A DNA stretch of 64,000 nucleotides, taken from contig CAVXSO010000007.1 in NCBI GenBank assembly GCA_963764465.1, forward strand, positions 1,116,001 through 1,180,000. Direction: 5' to 3'. A model generated the notes under the pieces. That model was not told where the DNA came from and ran no database searches. It saw only the letters and a list, made by a program, of their open reading frames with translations. Position numbers and translations under genes: made by a program. How positions within the stretch are numbered: position 1 is the first letter of the stretch; every line of letters begins with the position of its first letter. Shown here piece after piece: positions 44,324 through 52,696 of this stretch. This DNA comes from JAJXXT01 sp963764465 (GTDB lineage Bacteria > Pseudomonadota > Alphaproteobacteria > Acetobacterales > Acetobacteraceae).

Positions 44324-45171
44324 GCCGCCCCCCGGTGCCGCGCGATGAAGCGCAACACGGCTCGCCGCACCGGCAGCAGCGGCGCCAGGACCGGGGCGAA
44401 TCCGCCGATCAGCGCGCGATGCCCCAGCCCGCGATAGAGATGCACCTCCGCCGTTGCCCCCTCCGAACGCAGGCGTGCGGCCAGGCGTTGCGCGTTGCCG
44501 GGGTCGACCACCCGGTCCGCGGTGCCGGCCGCCAGCAGCATCGGTGGGGCCGAGGGGGTGACGTAGGTGATCGGCTGGCTCGCTGGCCAAGCCGCCTCCG
44601 GACCGAAGATTGCCTTGAGGGTGGGGCTGCGCAGCGGCAGGAAGTCGTAGGGGCCGGCCAGGCCGATCACTCCGGCGATGCGCCCCGGCGCCATGCCCGC
44701 CGCGCGCAGATAGCGCGGGTCCAGCGCCAGCAGCGTGGCGATCTGCGCGCCGGCGGAATGCCCCATCAGGAACAGCCGTCCCGGGTCCCCGCCCTGCGTC
44801 GGCACGAACGACCGTGCCCAGGCGACGGCGGCCGCGGCATCCTCCATGAAGGCGGGGAAGCGGACCTCGGGATACAGGCGGTAGTCGGGCACCAGGGTCA
44901 GGATGCCGCGCGTGGCCAGCGCGGCGGCGACGAAGCGATACATGCCCCGCTCGCCTTCCTCCCAGCTGCCGCCGTAGAAGAAGACCACCACCGGGGCCGG
45001 GGCCGATGTCGCGGCGCGGGCTGGGACATAGGCATCCAGCCGATGCCGCGGCCCCGGCCCATAGGCCAGGCCCGCCCGCACCGCCACGCCGCGCCGCGGC
45101 GCCAGCCGGTTCAGCAGGTCCAGGGCAAAGCCGGCGTGCGCCGGCGCCGGTGCGGCAGGTGCGGAAGGCAC
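44320..45171 (-). CDS. Alpha/beta hydrolase (BD-FAE/esterase type)
   Basis: The protein shows VVVFFYGGSWEEGERGMYRF (oxyanion HGGxW-like), GHSAGA with the nucleophile Ser, AAGTADRVVDP with the acid, and GLGHRALIG with the His. This is an HSL-like carboxylesterase. GTG 45171, four bases past the chrR stop, is the likely start; an open frame continues upstream into chrR. It may remove damaged acyl chains or other esters in the sigma-factor response. Confidence 0.85.
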   Translation of the reverse strand: MPSAPAAPAPAHAGFALDLLNRLAPRRGVAVRAGLAYGPGPRHRLDAYVPARAATSAPAPVVVFFYGGSWEEGERGMYRFVAAALATRGILTLVPDYRLYPEVRFPAFMEDAAAAVAWARSFVPTQGGDPGRLFLMGHSAGAQIATLLALDPRYLRAAGMAPGRIAGVIGLAGPYDFLPLRSPTLKAIFGPEAAWPASQPITYVTPSAPPMLLAAGTADRVVDPGNAQRLAARLRSEGATAEVHLYRGLGHRALIGGFAPVLAPLLPVRRAVLRFIARHRGAA

Positions 45172-45175
45172 CGCG

Positions 45176-45790
45176 CTACATCCCCAGCAGCGGGCGCACC
45201 AGCCGGCCGAGCCAGCCATGCGGGCGCAGATGATGCGTCGTGGCGATCAGGCAGACGCAGTCCTCGCCGGGCAGCGCGCGCGGGGTGTGGTCCAGCGCGG
45301 CGTCGGCCTCCACGCAATCTCCGGCCGCGAAGGTGCCGGTGCCGTCGGCGAAGGCGCCGGAAAGGACGCAGGTGGTCTCGCGTCCGGTGTGGCCATGGCT
45401 GAGCAAGGCGCGGCCCGGGGCGACGCGGATCAGATCGAGCCTGCTGTCGGAGGCATCGCGCGCCAGCAGCTTCATGATCGCGATGCCCGGCGCGACGCGG
45501 CGCCAGCGACCGGAGGCGAGGGCCGCGAGATCGAATGCGGGCGCGGGGCGCGCAGGTTCGGGGGCGGCCGCGTCCAGCCGCGCCAGCGAGCGGGCGAGCG
45601 CGTCGGTGGCCATCGGCGCCGGCGTCAGTGCGTCCAGCAGCGCGCCGCCGGCAGCCTCGGCGGCGCGCAGGCCGGCGGCGCAGACCGGGCAGCGCGCGGC
45701 ATGGACGCCGATGACCTGTGCGTGCGCCATGGGCATGGTGCCGGCGGCGCAGGCGATCAGGCTTGCCTCGGCCGGATGGTGGCGGATCAT
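45176..45790 (-). CDS. chrR: ChrR-type zinc anti-sigma factor with cupin domain
   Basis: The 204-residue ChrR-like protein has an N-terminal zinc-binding anti-sigma domain with the ligand pattern of Rhodobacter ChrR (His5 region, HAARCPVC around residues 30-37). Its C-terminal cupin has GHTGRETTCVLSGAFADGTG and the His/Glu metal set. ChrR holds RpoE inactive until singlet oxygen or organic peroxide triggers release. It overlaps the sigma gene by four bases. Confidence 0.92.
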   Translation of the reverse strand: MIRHHPAEASLIACAAGTMPMAHAQVIGVHAARCPVCAAGLRAAEAAGGALLDALTPAPMATDALARSLARLDAAAPEPARPAPAFDLAALASGRWRRVAPGIAIMKLLARDASDSRLDLIRVAPGRALLSHGHTGRETTCVLSGAFADGTGTFAAGDCVEADAALDHTPRALPGEDCVCLIATTHHLRPHGWLGRLVRPLLGM

Positions 45791-46344
45791 GCGTCCTCTC
45801 CCAGCGCCGCGCGCAGTCGGGCCATGGCCAGGCGCAGGCGCGATTTGACGGTGCCGAGCGGGATCGCGAGCGCGGTCTCCATCTCGCTGTGCGAACGTTC
45901 ATCGAAATAGGCCAGGCGCAGGGCTTCGGATTGCTCTTCAGGCAGCGCGGCGATCGCGTCGTGCAGGCGGCGGGCGCGCTGGTCGGCGGCCAGCAGCGCA
46001 TCGGCCGGGTACGGAGGGGCCGGGTCGTCGGTGGGGTCCACGACGGGGATCGCCAGCCGCGCCCGGCGCAGCGCGTCAATGCGCAGGTTGCGCGCTATGG
46101 CGAAGATCCAGGCGGCGGCGGTGGCGCGGCCGGGGTCGAACTGGCCAGCCTTGCGCCAGACCGCCAGCAGCGCCTCCTGCGCCAGTTCCTCGGCCTCCGC
46201 GGCATCGGCGCCACGGCGTTGCAGGAAGGTCTTCACCCGCGGCGCGTAGTGGGAGAACAGTGCCGCGAAGGCCGCGCGGTCACGGTCGGCGGCGACCGCG
46301 TGGATCAGGGCCGCGTGGGAGATCTCCCCCGGCATATCGCTCAT
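45787..46344 (-). CDS. rpoE: ECF RNA polymerase sigma factor, RpoE (ECF11) type
   Basis: The 185-residue ECF sigma starts at ATG 46342-46344 (MSDMPGEISHAALIHAVAAD). Region 2 is AFAALFSHYAPRVKTFLQRR to LLAVWRKAGQFDP; region 4 is LPEEQSEALRLAYFDERSHS then IPLGTVKSRLRLAMARLR. Pairing with a ChrR protein places it in the singlet-oxygen-responsive RpoE group. It should transcribe its own operon and the divergent genes from the promoters at 46426-46496. Confidence 0.93.
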   Translation of the reverse strand: MSDMPGEISHAALIHAVAADRDRAAFAALFSHYAPRVKTFLQRRGADAAEAEELAQEALLAVWRKAGQFDPGRATAAAWIFAIARNLRIDALRRARLAIPVVDPTDDPAPPYPADALLAADQRARRLHDAIAALPEEQSEALRLAYFDERSHSEMETALAIPLGTVKSRLRLAMARLRAALGEDA

Positions 46345-46425
46345 GGCGTCGGTCCCCGGCCGGGGCGAGACCAGCCCGGTCCCCGCCCGCATCGCCCATG
46401 GCTGGCGCGAAACATACATGCCCCC

Positions 46426-46454
46426 CCTTACGCAGGGCCGTGCGCATCGGATCA
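46426..46454 (-). promoter_or_regulatory. RpoE-type promoter for the rpoE-chrR operon
   Basis: On the minus strand TGATCC (46454 to 46449) is followed after exactly 18 bases by TAAGG (46430 to 46426). This fits the reported TGATCC-N18-TAAGA-like pattern of alphaproteobacterial RpoE promoters. It lies about 80 bases before the sigma gene start and implies autoregulation. Confidence 0.75.
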
Positions 46455-46467
46455 CCCGCGACGGCTG

Positions 46468-46496
46468 TGATCCAACTCGGCGGGCGGATCGTAGTC
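46468..46496 (+). promoter_or_regulatory. RpoE-type promoter for the flavoprotein operon
   Basis: TGATCC (46468-46473) is followed after 18 bases by TAGTC (46492-46496), on the plus strand, about 30 bases before the flavoprotein start. The -10 is a weaker match than in the divergent promoter. The two -35 elements are only 13 bases apart, so polymerase binding in the two directions may compete. Confidence 0.6.
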
Positions 46497-46526
46497 CGGT
46501 TCGCATAGCACGGGTGGCGGAGCAAC

Positions 46527-47855
46527 ATGCGGGGCACGGATCGGCTGCGGATCGCGGTGGTAGGGACCGGCATCTCGGGCATGGCGGCGGCCTGGCTGCT
46601 GCACCCGGCCCATGAAGTGACGGTCTATGAAGCCGCGGCGCAACCGGGCGGGCACAGCCACACCGTCGAGGTGCCGGGCGCCGCCGGCCCTGTACCGGTC
46701 GACATGGGCTTCATCGTCTATAATCCGCCAGCCTACCCGAACCTGACTGCGCTGTTCCGGCACCTGGACGTGCCGACGCACGGGTCCAACATGTCCTTCG
46801 CGGTCTCCTTGCGCGGTGGCGGGCTGGAATATTCCGGAACGGACCTCGCCGGGCTGTTCGGGCAACGGCGCAATCTGGTCCGGCCGCGCTTCTGGGCGAT
46901 GCTGCGTGACCTGACGTGCTTCTACCGCGAGGCCGAGGCCGATGCGCTGCGACTGGACCCGGACATCACGCTGGGCGCCTATCTGGCCGCGCGCGGCTAC
47001 GGGGCGGAGTTCGCGCACGATCACCTGCTGCCGATGGCCGCGGCAATCTGGTCCGCGCCGGCCGAGCGCATCGCGGCCTACCCGGCGCTGGCATTCATCC
47101 GCTTTTGCCAGAACCACGGGCTGTTGCTGCTGCGCGACCGACCGCAATGGCGCAGCGTAGTCGGGGGTAGCCGGGAGTATGTCCGGCGCCTGACCGCGCC
47201 CTACGCCGCCGCGATCCGCCTGAACTGTCCCGTCCGCGCGATCCGGCGCGTGCCTGGCGGCGTTGTGCTGCGCGCCGCGGACGGGGAGGAAGTCCGCTAC
47301 GATCACGTGGTGATGGCCACGCACGCCGATCAGGCCCGCGCGCTGCTCGCCGATCGCTCGGGCGCGGAGGACGCGCTGCTGGGCGCGGTGGGCAGCACCC
47401 GCAACGAGGTCGTGATGCATCGCGACCCCGCGCTGATGCCGCGGCGCCAGCGGGTCTGGGCGAGCTGGAACTACATCGGGGCGGCCTCTGGCGACGCGCT
47501 CTGCGTGACCTACTGGATGAACCGGCTGCAGCGTATCCCCGGCGCCGGGCCGGTGTTCGTGACACTGAACCCGGTGCGCCCGCCGGCGCCGGGGACTGTG
47601 CTGCACCGCGCCCATTTCGATCACCCGCTGTTCGATACCGCGGCGTTGCGCGCCCAGCGCGACCTGTGGGCGTTGCAGGGGCAGCGCCGCACCTGGTTCT
47701 GTGGCGCCTGGCTCGGTGCCGGGTTCCATGAGGACGGGGTGCAGGCGGGCCTCGCCGTCGCCGAGGCGCTGGGCGGGGTGCGCCGGCCCTGGCGCGTGGC
47801 CGGCGAGTCGGACCGGCTGCCGCTACCGTCCGATACGCGGGCGCTGGCGGCGTGA
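46527..47855 (+). CDS. FAD-dependent oxidoreductase, amine-oxidase/desaturase-like
   Basis: The 442-residue flavoprotein has the FAD Rossmann motif VVGTGISGMAAAWLL and GGHSHTVEV. It continues with DMGFIVYNPPAYPNLTALF and ends in CGAWLGAGFHEDGVQAGLAV. It belongs to the group often annotated as cyclopropane or cyclopropene fatty acid synthesis flavoproteins beside Cfa genes. In Rhodobacter related clusters a flavin-type desaturase (UfaD) acts on methylated acyl chains of phospholipids. A similar role is inferred here. It is the first gene of the divergent arm. Confidence 0.88.
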   Translation: MRGTDRLRIAVVGTGISGMAAAWLLHPAHEVTVYEAAAQPGGHSHTVEVPGAAGPVPVDMGFIVYNPPAYPNLTALFRHLDVPTHGSNMSFAVSLRGGGLEYSGTDLAGLFGQRRNLVRPRFWAMLRDLTCFYREAEADALRLDPDITLGAYLAARGYGAEFAHDHLLPMAAAIWSAPAERIAAYPALAFIRFCQNHGLLLLRDRPQWRSVVGGSREYVRRLTAPYAAAIRLNCPVRAIRRVPGGVVLRAADGEEVRYDHVVMATHADQARALLADRSGAEDALLGAVGSTRNEVVMHRDPALMPRRQRVWASWNYIGAASGDALCVTYWMNRLQRIPGAGPVFVTLNPVRPPAPGTVLHRAHFDHPLFDTAALRAQRDLWALQGQRRTWFCGAWLGAGFHEDGVQAGLAVAEALGGVRRPWRVAGESDRLPLPSDTRALAA

Positions 47856-48631
47856 GCATCTCGGCGCTCTACACCGGCACGGTGGTGCACACCCGCATGC
47901 GCCCGGTGCGGCACCGGCTGCGCTACCGGACGCTGATGTTCCTGCTGGACCTGGACGAGGTCCCGGCGGTGTCCCGCCAGCTGCGGCTGTTCTCCGCCGA
48001 GCGCTTCAACCTGTTCGGCTTCGCCGAGCGCGATCATCTGGTCCCCGGCGGCGGAACCCTGCGCGCGCAGGTGGAGGCGGCGCTGACCGAAGCGGGGATG
48101 GGCCCCGACGGCGGGCCGATCCGCCTGCTGGCCATGCCGCGGGTGCTGGGCAGCGTGTTCAACCCGCTCAGCATTTTCTTCTGCCATGGGCGCGACGGGG
48201 CACTGCGCGCGGTGCTGTACGAGGTGCACAACACCTTCGGTCAGCGCCACAGCTACCTGATCCCGGTGGACGGGCCCGGTCTGCCGATCCGCCAGGAATG
48301 CGCAAAGGGCTTCTATGTCTCCCCGTTCATGGACATGGCGCTGCGCTACCGCTTCCGGCTGATCCCGCCGGGCGAGAGACTGGGCGTCGCGATCGAGGTC
48401 CGCGACGAAACCGGCCCGGTGCTGACCGCCGGCCTCGCGGCGCGGCGCGAGGCGCTGACGGACGGTGCACTGCTGCGCGGCTTCCTGCGCCATCCGCTGC
48501 TCGCCGCCCAGGTGGTGAGTGGGATCCATTGGGAGGCGGCGAAGCTCTGGCGCAAGGGGATGCGCGTGCGGCCGCGTCCGGCCCCACCGGCGGAGCCGGT
48601 CAGTATCGTCCTGCCGCGGAGGGGGGCATGA
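47852..48631 (+). CDS. DUF1365 family protein
   Basis: The 259-residue protein has the DUF1365 hallmarks: YTGTVVHTRMRPVRHRLRYR, FNPLSIFFCHGRDGALRAV, EVHNTFGQRHSYLIP and KGFYVSPFMDM. The start overlaps the flavoprotein stop by four bases. DUF1365 genes nearly always travel with such flavoproteins and Cfa-like methyltransferases, which implies a joint lipid-modifying reaction. The chemistry is not known to me with certainty. Confidence 0.92.
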   Translation: MSISALYTGTVVHTRMRPVRHRLRYRTLMFLLDLDEVPAVSRQLRLFSAERFNLFGFAERDHLVPGGGTLRAQVEAALTEAGMGPDGGPIRLLAMPRVLGSVFNPLSIFFCHGRDGALRAVLYEVHNTFGQRHSYLIPVDGPGLPIRQECAKGFYVSPFMDMALRYRFRLIPPGERLGVAIEVRDETGPVLTAGLAARREALTDGALLRGFLRHPLLAAQVVSGIHWEAAKLWRKGMRVRPRPAPPAEPVSIVLPRRGA

Positions 48632-49002
48632 GCGGGCGTGCGATCGCCATCAGGGTGGAAGATCGCGGTGCGCCGCGGGAGCCGCTGGTGCCGCACCGAT
48701 ACCAGTCGCCCAGTTCCAAGACCTTGCGGGGCGGGTGCTGCGTGGTCGCGGTGTGCCGCACCGATGCCGAAGGAACGGCGACGGCGATGCTCGCGACGCG
48801 CGATCCGGCCGGGCCGCGGATCAATCCGCAGAACGGGAAGCTGCCGCATCCGCGTGTCGCGCCGCTGGGCGCGGCCCCGGCGCTGACGGCGGGTGAGACG
48901 CGCTTGCCGGCCGACTGCTTCGCGGTGACCGCACAGGTTTGGACCGGGCTGCTGTTCGACGCGAACGACGGCTCGCGGGTTCGTTACAAGAGAGCGCCAT
49001 GA
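48628..49002 (+). CDS. Hypothetical protein of the RpoE-ChrR cluster
   Basis: This 124-codon frame from ATG 48628 has a GGAGGGGGG ribosome site and four-base overlaps at both ends, so it is translated within the operon. It has no signal peptide or membrane segment. The sequence contains RYQSPSSKTLRGGCCVVAVC and several charged loops. I recognise no family. Confidence 0.6.
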   Translation: MSGRAIAIRVEDRGAPREPLVPHRYQSPSSKTLRGGCCVVAVCRTDAEGTATAMLATRDPAGPRINPQNGKLPHPRVAPLGAAPALTAGETRLPADCFAVTAQVWTGLLFDANDGSRVRYKRAP

Positions 49003-49574
49003 ATGAAACGTGCAGATGGCTGCGGGGCGCGGTGCTGGCGCTGTGTCTGGCGGGGCTGTCCGGTTGCACGACGTTCGGGACGCACCAGGCGCTGGCACCG
49101 CATGTCGATCTGTCGCGCTACGCGGGGCGGTGGTACATCATCGCGAATATCCCTTATTTCGCGGAACGCGGGAAAGTCGGCAGCTATTTCGACGTGAGCT
49201 TCCCGGACGGGAAGGTGCACGACGTGTACGAGGGCCGCGACGGCAGTTTCTCGGCCCCGCTGTCGCGGTTCGTGATGCATGGCTACGTGGTGCCCGGCAC
49301 CGGGAACGCCTATTGGCGGGAGTCGCCGTTCTGGCCGGTGTATCTGTCGTATCTGATCCTGTACGTGGCCCCGGACTACGGCACCGCCTTGGTAGGCTAC
49401 CCGGGGCATGGTTACGGTTGGGTGCTGTCGCGGCAGCGGCAGATGGACGCGGCGACGTACCGGGCGCTGCTCGGGCGGTTCGCCGCGGCGGGGTACGACG
49501 TGTCACGGTTCCGGCGGGTGCCGCAGTTTCCCGATCAGATCGGGGCGCCGGGGTTTCAGGATCGGGACCCATAA
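48999..49574 (+). CDS. Lipocalin family lipoprotein (Blc-like)
   Basis: This 191-residue protein has a lipoprotein signal (GAVLALCLAGLSGC) and the lipocalin signature VDLSRYAGRWYIIANIPYFA, followed by beta strands with DVYEGRDGSF and YLILYVAPDYG. Bacterial Blc-type lipocalins are outer-membrane lipoproteins that bind fatty acids or lysophospholipids. The start overlaps the previous gene by four bases. A role in handling modified or released fatty acids of the same response is likely. Confidence 0.9.
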   Translation: MNETCRWLRGAVLALCLAGLSGCTTFGTHQALAPHVDLSRYAGRWYIIANIPYFAERGKVGSYFDVSFPDGKVHDVYEGRDGSFSAPLSRFVMHGYVVPGTGNAYWRESPFWPVYLSYLILYVAPDYGTALVGYPGHGYGWVLSRQRQMDAATYRALLGRFAAAGYDVSRFRRVPQFPDQIGAPGFQDRDP

Positions 49575-49636
49575 ACGCCGTGCATCGGCTCGCAGACTTG
49601 CGATTCTTGAGTTGCCGGAGGTGTCCGACGTCCGGC

Positions 49637-49993
49637 GTGGTTCTCTTGTCGCTGGCGCAGATGGCGCGCTTGTTGCCCTGCTTTCCGCGCTCACGTGGCA
49701 AGCCGCCGGTCGATGAACGACGCGTGGTCAGCGGAATCATTGACGTCATCCGCAATTGTCTGATGTGGAAGGACGCACCGCGCGGCGATGGTCCTCACAA
49801 GACCTTCTGCAACCGCTTCTTGCGCTGGAGCCGTGCCGGCGCGTTCGAGCAGATCTCCGCCGCCATCGCACGCGAAGCCGGCATCCCCGAACAGTTGATG
49901 ATCGACAGCACCTACCTCAAGGCGCATCGCACAGCGGCCAGCCCGGCCGAACGTATGGCCCGCCCCGTCTGCAAAGCGGTTTCTTCGACCTGA
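49637..49993 (+). pseudogene. IS5-family (IS427-like) transposase N-terminal fragment
   Basis: The fragment shows SLAQMARLLPCFPRSRGKPP, DERRVVSGIIDVIRNCLMWK, GPHKTFCNRFLRWSRAGAFE and LMIDSTYLKAHRTAAS, which is the first half of an IS427-type transposase including the first catalytic Asp. The frame has no proper start and ends early at 49993. It begins 62 bases after the lipocalin stop. Confidence 0.8.
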
Positions 49994-50175
49994 TCTGAGC
50001 AGTCTGCATCAACGTATCCGGTCTCAGGGCCGAACCCTGGCCAAGATGGAGATCTGCACGTCCCGAGCCTCATAAAGGTGCCGGCATCAAGTGCCAATTT
50101 GCGCCGTAGGCTGACGGGACACCGGTTGCCCACCCGATCATGGTGGAGGAGTGGGGCGGGCCATTCGATAAAGGG

Positions 50176-50280
50176 GGGGCATCACGCTGCCTCGGCCGCT
50201 CCAAGGGCGGCCTGACCTCAAAGCTGCACGCCGTCTGCGACGAGTTCGGCCGACCGATGCCATGGCGCTCCAGGCAGCGA
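50176..50280 (+). pseudogene. IS5-family transposase internal fragment
   Basis: A short frame with LGRSKGGLTSKLHAVCDEFG and RPM matches the middle of IS5-type transposases, following the KAHRTAAS region. About 180 bases of unrelated sequence separate it from the upstream fragment, and it decays soon after. It may belong to the same dead element. Confidence 0.65.
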
Positions 50281-50461
50281 TGCAATGACGATCGGGTCGG
50301 GTGGAGGATCGTCGCCCGCCGCGCGTAAAGACATGTTCGTTAGCAGGATCGTCGTAAGCGCTCGGGAAGTGCACATCAGCGGTCCCAGAGCAGCCCTTGC
50401 CAAAGCTGCGAGCGATGACGTGTACGACCCAGGCAGACTGGTGCCCAGTTTTGTTCGGAAG

Positions 50462-50496
50462 TGGCGTCCCGCGTGCGACGAAACTGGGAACTGGGA
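50462..50496 (+). repeat. 35-base direct repeat, copy 3
   Basis: It matches 40808-40842 with two mismatches and the same orientation. A partly complementary segment (CCCAGTTTTGTTCG) lies about 20 bases upstream at 50444-50457. The two long copies bracket the RpoE-ChrR lipid cluster and its flanking transposase debris. Confidence 0.6.
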
Positions 50497-50876
50497 AACC
50501 ATCGTCAGCATGCCCGAGGCCGGATTGCGATGATATTTACTTAGTACCGAAATCCCGGCCTCTTGAGGCTTTCTCGGGGCTATAATCAGTGGTTGCGGAG
50601 AACCACAACCATCATGACTTGCGACGCGCATCGGCTATTACTGAGCAGGTCAAGGTGATTGCGGACTACCGCAACGGCCCCGATATGTTGTTTCGCGCCG
50701 CGGCTTAGCGCAACGGCGCGGCCGCGCCTAGCAAGTGCGCTGCCGAGACGGCACTCGCTAGCCCAAGCCTGTACCCGCGCGGTGCGGATTTTCGTATCCG
50801 CTAGACGGCTCCCGGCTCAATATCAGACGCAGGCACGTCGGAAGCAGGATCGGTCGCGGGAGCAGATCCGGCCAAT
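50497..50876. other. Gene-free stretch between repeat and sulP
   Basis: No gene is visible. A six-base hairpin (GTGGTT 50589-50594, AACCAC 50601-50606) follows a TATAAT at 50581-50586, but no -35 lies at a suitable distance. The sequence looks like decayed mobile-element material. Confidence 0.4.
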
Positions 50877-52529
50877 TTACTGATTAAGCTCCGACACGGC
50901 CGCACGGAGCGTTGGAAATATGCGGATTTGCGCCTCCAGCCCACGCCGTCGGGCCCACTCGGTCCATTCCTTGGCGCGTCCCGCCGCGGACAGGATGATA
51001 CCGCGTTCCCGCAGCGCCTGTTCCACCTCGAGCAGCGCAAATAGCCCTGTTGCATCCAGTCCGGTTACCGGCATGGCATCGATTACGACATGCCGCAAGT
51101 TGGGTCCGGCGAGGGTCACCGCTTCCATGAGCTTCTGCTTAAAAAACGCTGCATTGAAGAAAATGAGCGGCCCGTTGAAGCGGAACAGCAGCAGGCCCGG
51201 CCGCTCCTGTCCTTCGCTGTACATATGCAGCGGATGAAGGCCGGGAAGACCGGCCACCTCGCCGAGTATGTCGATACGCGGCCGCGATACCAGCCTTACG
51301 AAGCGGAGGAGCGCCAGGATCACCACGAAAAGAATTGCGTTCACCGCGCCCACGGCCACCACGCCGATCGTGGCCAAAACGGAAAGCAGCGCCTCCACCG
51401 GATCAATCTTATACAGAATGCGCAGCGTGCCGATATCCACCAGCGAAAGGCTCGCCACCACCAGCACCGCTGCCATGGCCGGTATCGGCACAAAGCGCAG
51501 CGGCGCGGTCAGGAACATCAGCACCAGCGCCACGGCGAAAGCCGCGACCAGCGCCGTCGCCTGCGTACGGCCGCCCGCTGCGTCAGCTACGGCCGTTCGC
51601 GAATCCGCCCCGCTGATCGTGAAGCCTTGCGATAGAGCGGAAGCGATATTTGCCATACCCAGGGCGGCGAAATCCTGGTCCGGATCGATATCGTAACCGT
51701 TCTTCGAGGCAAAACTTCGTGCCGTCAACATGAGGCTGGAGAAACTGACCAGCGCCAGGCCTGCCGCCTCCGCCAGCAATTCTGGAAGCAAATCCAGATG
51801 GATATACGGCATGCGCAGTACCGGCAGTCCCGCTGGTACCGCGCCAATGGTTTTCACGCCGTGTGCCGCGAGCCCGAAAGCCGCCACCGCCGCGCCTGAT
51901 ACCGCCATGGCCACGATGGCAGGCGGCAAGGCGGAGGTAAAGCGCGGCACCAATACCAGTAGCGCGAAGGCCAGAGCCCCAACCGCCGCCGTTAGCGGAT
52001 GTATCTGGTCCAGCTTGCCGCATACCTCCAGCAGCGTCGGGACAATACCTTTGGCGCTCACCGCGAATCCAAGCAGCTTGCCCATTTGTCCAAGGATAAT
52101 GGAAAGGGCAACGCCGTTCAGGAACCCGACCAGGATCGGCTTGGACAAAAGATCCGCCAGCGCGCCCAGCCGCAGGAAGCTCGCGGCAATGCAGATCGCC
52201 CCGGTCAACAGCGCCAGGACGACCGACAATGACGCATAGAGCGCCGGGTCACCGCCCGCGAGCGGCGTCACCGCCGCCGCCACCAGCGCGCACGTGGCCG
52301 CATCGGGCCCCACGATCACCTGTCGGGAACTGCCGAAGATGGCATAAGCCACAAGTGGCAAGATGCTGGAGTAGAGCCCAACCTGGGCTGGGAATCCCGC
52401 CAGTTCCGCGTAGGCGATGCCAACCGGTATGGCGACTGCGGCGACCGCCAGCCCCGCGCCCAGGTCGCCCTTCACATACTCGGCCCGGTAGGAAATCAGC
52501 GACGCGAGGCCAGGGGGGTATCGAAGCAT
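50877..52529 (-). CDS. SulP family anion transporter with STAS domain
   Basis: The 550-residue protein has SulP motifs: GLAVAAVAIPVGIAYAELAG, GLYSSILPLVAYAIFGSSRQ, VGPDAATCALVAAAVTP and a transmembrane core. It ends in a cytoplasmic STAS domain (about 430-545, VVIDAMPVTGLDATGLFALLEV). SulP proteins import sulphate, bicarbonate or dicarboxylates; the substrate here is open. It stands alone, between IS debris on both sides. Its first Met is the only good start. Confidence 0.92.
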   Translation of the reverse strand: MLRYPPGLASLISYRAEYVKGDLGAGLAVAAVAIPVGIAYAELAGFPAQVGLYSSILPLVAYAIFGSSRQVIVGPDAATCALVAAAVTPLAGGDPALYASLSVVLALLTGAICIAASFLRLGALADLLSKPILVGFLNGVALSIILGQMGKLLGFAVSAKGIVPTLLEVCGKLDQIHPLTAAVGALAFALLVLVPRFTSALPPAIVAMAVSGAAVAAFGLAAHGVKTIGAVPAGLPVLRMPYIHLDLLPELLAEAAGLALVSFSSLMLTARSFASKNGYDIDPDQDFAALGMANIASALSQGFTISGADSRTAVADAAGGRTQATALVAAFAVALVLMFLTAPLRFVPIPAMAAVLVVASLSLVDIGTLRILYKIDPVEALLSVLATIGVVAVGAVNAILFVVILALLRFVRLVSRPRIDILGEVAGLPGLHPLHMYSEGQERPGLLLFRFNGPLIFFNAAFFKQKLMEAVTLAGPNLRHVVIDAMPVTGLDATGLFALLEVEQALRERGIILSAAGRAKEWTEWARRRGLEAQIRIFPTLRAAVSELNQ

Positions 52530-52696
52530 TTCATACTGCCTTCTCTGGGGAACGGGCCACCGTCATGCCTACGCCAGTAGCGCTTGCACCAGGCCCGGCC
52601 ACAGTACTGATCCGGGCGCGGGATGGCCACCGCCGCCATTTCGGCGCAAGCTCACGAGATCTTATCCATTTGCCCCGCCTAGGTCAGGACTCTGTA

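Noticed and set aside
50581..50586. TATAAT as a promoter
   Set aside because: The nearest TTGAGG is only 12 bases upstream and no gene follows.
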